Made by a program: the position numbers and the translations under genes
Assembly: GCA_009377795.1 (NCBI GenBank)
Contig: WHTJ01000025.1
Location: forward strand, 1 to 48,037
DNA: 48,037 bases
Direction: 5' to 3'
Source of the DNA: Propionibacteriales bacterium
GTDB lineage: Bacteria; Actinomycetota; Actinomycetes; Propionibacteriales; Nocardioidaceae
Notes under the pieces: model-generated
Databases searched by the model: none
Told to the model about the DNA's origin: nothing
Seen by the model: the letters and a program-made list of their open reading frames with translations, nothing else
Part shown: positions 45,201 through 48,037 of the stretch, in pieces
Numbering within the stretch: position 1 is the stretch's first letter
How the letters are laid out: each line of letters begins with the position of its first letter

Positions 45201-45628
45201 CCGACGCCGAGGGAATCTTCCCCGCGGTCCTCTCCGACGAGGCGGGCAACTCGTGGCTGGTGATCGAGTTCCGGCTCAACGACTTCGGCGGTGACGTGCC
45301 ACGGGTGTTCCAGGTCTGGATGGGTCTCAACGGGACCGAGGACATCTCGTACGCCTACGATCCCGACAACCTGCCGACCGATCTGGCCTGGCCGTTCCTC
45401 GTCGGAGCCGAGAACATACGCGGAGAGGGTGACATGGAGGCGGTCCTTCCGACCGGGGACCTCCGGGTTGTGTCGTCGGATCTGGTCCCGGGTGACCGGG
45501 TGAGTTATGCGGTCGTCGTGCGCGGGCGGCAGCCCGGCGTACACGAGGTTCGCACGGAGATGGAGGCGTCGCTGACTCCCGGCGTCACGATCGAGCGAGA
45601 CGAGATCCGGGTGGCTGGACGCCGGTAG
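42260..45628 (+). CDS. Secreted S8 (subtilisin-like) serine protease with C-terminal domains
   Basis: The 1,122-residue protein starts at ATG 42260 behind GGGGAG. It has a signal peptide (MKSRVRARIVLTGLIVPLLL ... GAANPEP) and an inhibitor I9-like propeptide (residues ~85-190). The S8 catalytic domain has D223 (LDTGIWPEHPSF), H303 (GHGTHTSS), oxyanion N404 (SAGNEGPG) and S623 (GTSMSSPHVAGA). A PA domain is inserted between H and S (residues ~430-560). Beyond the catalytic domain lie fibronectin-type or beta-sandwich domains to the end. No LPxTG anchor is seen, so it is secreted. It is like plant and actinobacterial large subtilases. Confidence 0.94.
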   Translation: MKSRVRARIVLTGLIVPLLLLGATAVPGAANPEPAAPPEVSAEDLEAEPLSPTGRVEAGKSASSRLARTSQALLRRDDANPVRVMVKLDYDALASYQGGVGGLRPTSPSVTERSFSLRSPAAREYRSYLVSQEKTFVQALSDAVPEADVTRRYRVVYGGVAATIPANSAERILALDGVAAVQLDRVRKPLTDASPAFVNAPPVYDELGTTENAGEGTILGNLDTGIWPEHPSFEDQGNLQAPPGPARECNYGDNPLTEAEDPFQCQNKLIGGAHFTDSYDACAAAGDCLPDPYIGTARDGDGHGTHTSSTSAGNALDSAPVFGVDRGPLHGLAPGAWVMEYKVCGPEGCFASDSAAAVGQAILDGVDAINFSISGGTQPFSDPVELAFLDAYAANVFVSTSAGNEGPGAATANHLSPWVTTVGASTQTREFSSTLSLTAANGDEFTASGVSITQGIDSPLPVVRAEDIRRYGDPLCGTAPRSDSVFDGMIVACQRGEQARVFKGFNVFQGGGEGMILYNPELMDVETDNHWLPTVHLADGTDFVAFMQGHGSVTGSFTAGEARDGQGDVMAAFSSRGPAGRFIKPDVTAPGVQILAGASPTPAPPEVGGGPPGEFFQAIAGTSMSSPHVAGAGLLVRAVHPDWTPGQIKSALMTTSITDVVKEDLTTPADPFDMGAGRIDLGASVRAGIAFDETAENFFAMGDDPVQSTHLNVPSINAPVMPGRLTTTRVATNPSGGTERFTVTTDAPEGSTITVSPGTFRVDPGESVTLTITIESEAPLGEQQFGSVELVPGGGGSPLHLPVAFVHTQGEVNLTQSCSPETVQRGELSRCDVEAANNSLEEQTVDLDTFTTKGLPIVETEGAELVGRRHAQLHDVTLAGFDPGIPAVDPGASPAGYLPLDELGVAPVPIGDEQIINFNLTGATFEYAGQSWNRIGVDSNGYLVVGGGTAEDNDCCNLPAGPDPVRPNNMLAPLWSDLDGTDAEGIFPAVLSDEAGNSWLVIEFRLNDFGGDVPRVFQVWMGLNGTEDISYAYDPDNLPTDLAWPFLVGAENIRGEGDMEAVLPTGDLRVVSSDLVPGDRVSYAVVVRGRQPGVHEVRTEMEASLTPGVTIERDEIRVAGRR

Positions 45629-45693
45629 CCGGGCGATCGCGCGAACCGTCCACCGCTTCGCGCCGCGGGGGCCCGGCTGATTAGGGTGAGGCC

Positions 45694-47097
<1,404 letters not shown>

Positions 47098-47126
47098 CGC
47101 TACAACGCTCTGACCTGCAGCGGAGC

Positions 47127-48037
47127 CTATTTCGCGGCCTCTCTGGGCACAATCGGGGCACAAGAGCTGAGGGCGGCGTCGACAGCCTTGCGGGTTCGCT
47201 CGGCGCTGCTGGGCATCAGGTGTGTGTACGTCCGGAGCGTGAACCCGGGGTCAGTGTGCCCGAGGTATTCGCTCACCGCTTTGATGCTCTCGCCCGCATC
47301 GAGGAGCACGCTCGCGTAGTAATGCCTTAGCGCATGCATGCCATCCGCCCGGCTCGTTCGTTCCACCTTCGCCTCTTCGAGCGTGGGTCCCCAGACGTAG
47401 CGGTTGAAGTCGTTGCGGCTCAGCGCTTTCCCGTCTGGCGTGGTGACGATCAGCTCGACCGTCAACGGCTTGCCTTCGGGTGTATCCCACGGAAGCGTCA
47501 CCGCGACCGGCGGGAACTTCTGGATGTGCGCGGACAGGGCGAGCGCCACCGACTGAGGCAGCGGCACGGTGCGGGACTTGCCGCCTTTGGGAAGCCGGAA
47601 CGCCATGCTCCCGTTCGTGAACAACCGGACCTGGCGACGTATCGCGACGCTTCGACCCAGGAAGTCGACGTCATCAGGGGATAGCCCGAAGATCTCACCC
47701 TGCCTCAGCCCGAGTCCCGCGCCCTGAATCGCGGTGATCTTGTACCTCTCGGGCAATGCATCCGTGACTGCCTCAACCCGTTCGGCTGTCCACGGTACGA
47801 CCTTGGGTGTGTCTTTCTTGGGGGCACGCACGGACCTGGCGCGGCATGGATTCTTGATCACAAAGTCATCGTCGACGGCAGCGTTGAAGATGCTCGACAC
47901 GTTGCCGAAGATCATTCGCTGGTAGGTGAGGTTCCCCCGGTTCTCCGGTGACTGGATTATCTGGTTTCGGTTGGGGGTTCGGGGGTCGTAGCTGACTCGT
48001 GGTGGGTGTGCTGTCTGTGCCACGTCTCCTCGTACTC
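47127..48037 (-). CDS. Tyrosine recombinase (integrase), cut off at the window edge
   Basis: The catalytic domain is complete at the C-terminus, with Arg I in GAGLGLRQGEIFGLSPDDVD, the HxxR box in MHALRHYYASVLLDAG, the LGH box in SEYLGHTDPGF and the nucleophilic Tyr in TYTHLMPS. The stop is at 47127. The frame is open to 48037 and could start at GTG 48023. Bases 48037-47960 in another minus frame read EYEETWHRQHTHHESATTPE, which looks like the start of an integrase core-binding domain. The frame used (QTAHPPRVSYDPRTPNRN) does not. A deletion plus frameshift near 47955-47985 is therefore likely, so the gene may be a pseudogene. No tRNA lies next to it. Confidence 0.8.
   Translation of the reverse strand, partial: VRGDVAQTAHPPRVSYDPRTPNRNQIIQSPENRGNLTYQRMIFGNVSSIFNAAVDDDFVIKNPCRARSVRAPKKDTPKVVPWTAERVEAVTDALPERYKITAIQGAGLGLRQGEIFGLSPDDVDFLGRSVAIRRQVRLFTNGSMAFRLPKGGKSRTVPLPQSVALALSAHIQKFPPVAVTLPWDTPEGKPLTVELIVTTPDGKALSRNDFNRYVWGPTLEEAKVERTSRADGMHALRHYYASVLLDAGESIKAVSEYLGHTDPGFTLRTYTHLMPSSAERTRKAVDAALSSCAPIVPREAAK

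Overview
The window is high-GC DNA with a strongly actinobacterial gene order. The block tig-clpP1-clpP2-clpX, valS, folC, a DUF4233 protein, ndk, mreB-mreC-mreD-mrdA-rodA and a TIGR03960 radical SAM gene is the housekeeping arrangement of rod-forming or mycelial Actinomycetota. The many GTG starts, the abundance of 'cgtac' and the protein types fit Streptomyces, Nocardioidaceae, Kribbella or Jiangella relatives. I cannot place the genus from sequence alone.

Region 1 (1-7.5 kb) holds small accessory genes: a cut-off zinc-ribbon protein, a LysR regulator, a coiled-coil hypothetical, a MerR regulator and a small membrane protein. A minus-strand operon follows, with a mercuric-reductase-like flavoprotein, a methyltransferase and a frameshifted SRPBCC gene. 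A DoxX protein and a secreted lipoprotein complete it.

Region 2 (7.5-18 kb) is a compact catabolic island. A divergent GntR/FadR-type regulator faces an operon encoding a fumarylacetoacetase-family hydrolase, a CoxG-like protein, a three-subunit molybdenum hydroxylase (FAD, Mo and 2Fe-2S subunits), a nitrate/taurine-type ABC importer with two different permeases, and a class II aldolase/adducin protein. The divergent promoter carries a striking CCAAT/ATTGG dyad. The best reading is import and hydroxylation of an unknown small aromatic or heterocyclic acid, followed by decarboxylation or retro-aldol and hydrolytic steps. The substrate is not known.

Region 3 (18-21.8 kb) is a scarred stretch. 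It has a glycerophosphodiesterase pseudogene with three frameshifts, a DinB-like gene, a MarR-membrane protein operon with twin palindromic operators, the last ~58 codons of a tyrosine recombinase, and 17-bp direct repeats 2.1 kb apart. Two tRNA genes (Gly-TCC and Pro-TGG) follow.

Region 4 (21.9-41.6 kb) is the conserved proteostasis and cell-shape block. ClgR-like boxes lie before clpP1 and clpX. A repeat-rich convergent junction separates clpX from valS. An alpha/beta-hydrolase pseudogene with active-site deletions sits after rodA.

Region 5 (41.6-48 kb) departs from the usual order. It has a subtilisin-inhibitor-like lipoprotein divergent from a 1,122-residue secreted subtilase, a dihydrolipoyl dehydrogenase, and a minus-strand tyrosine recombinase running off the window and apparently broken near its N-terminus.
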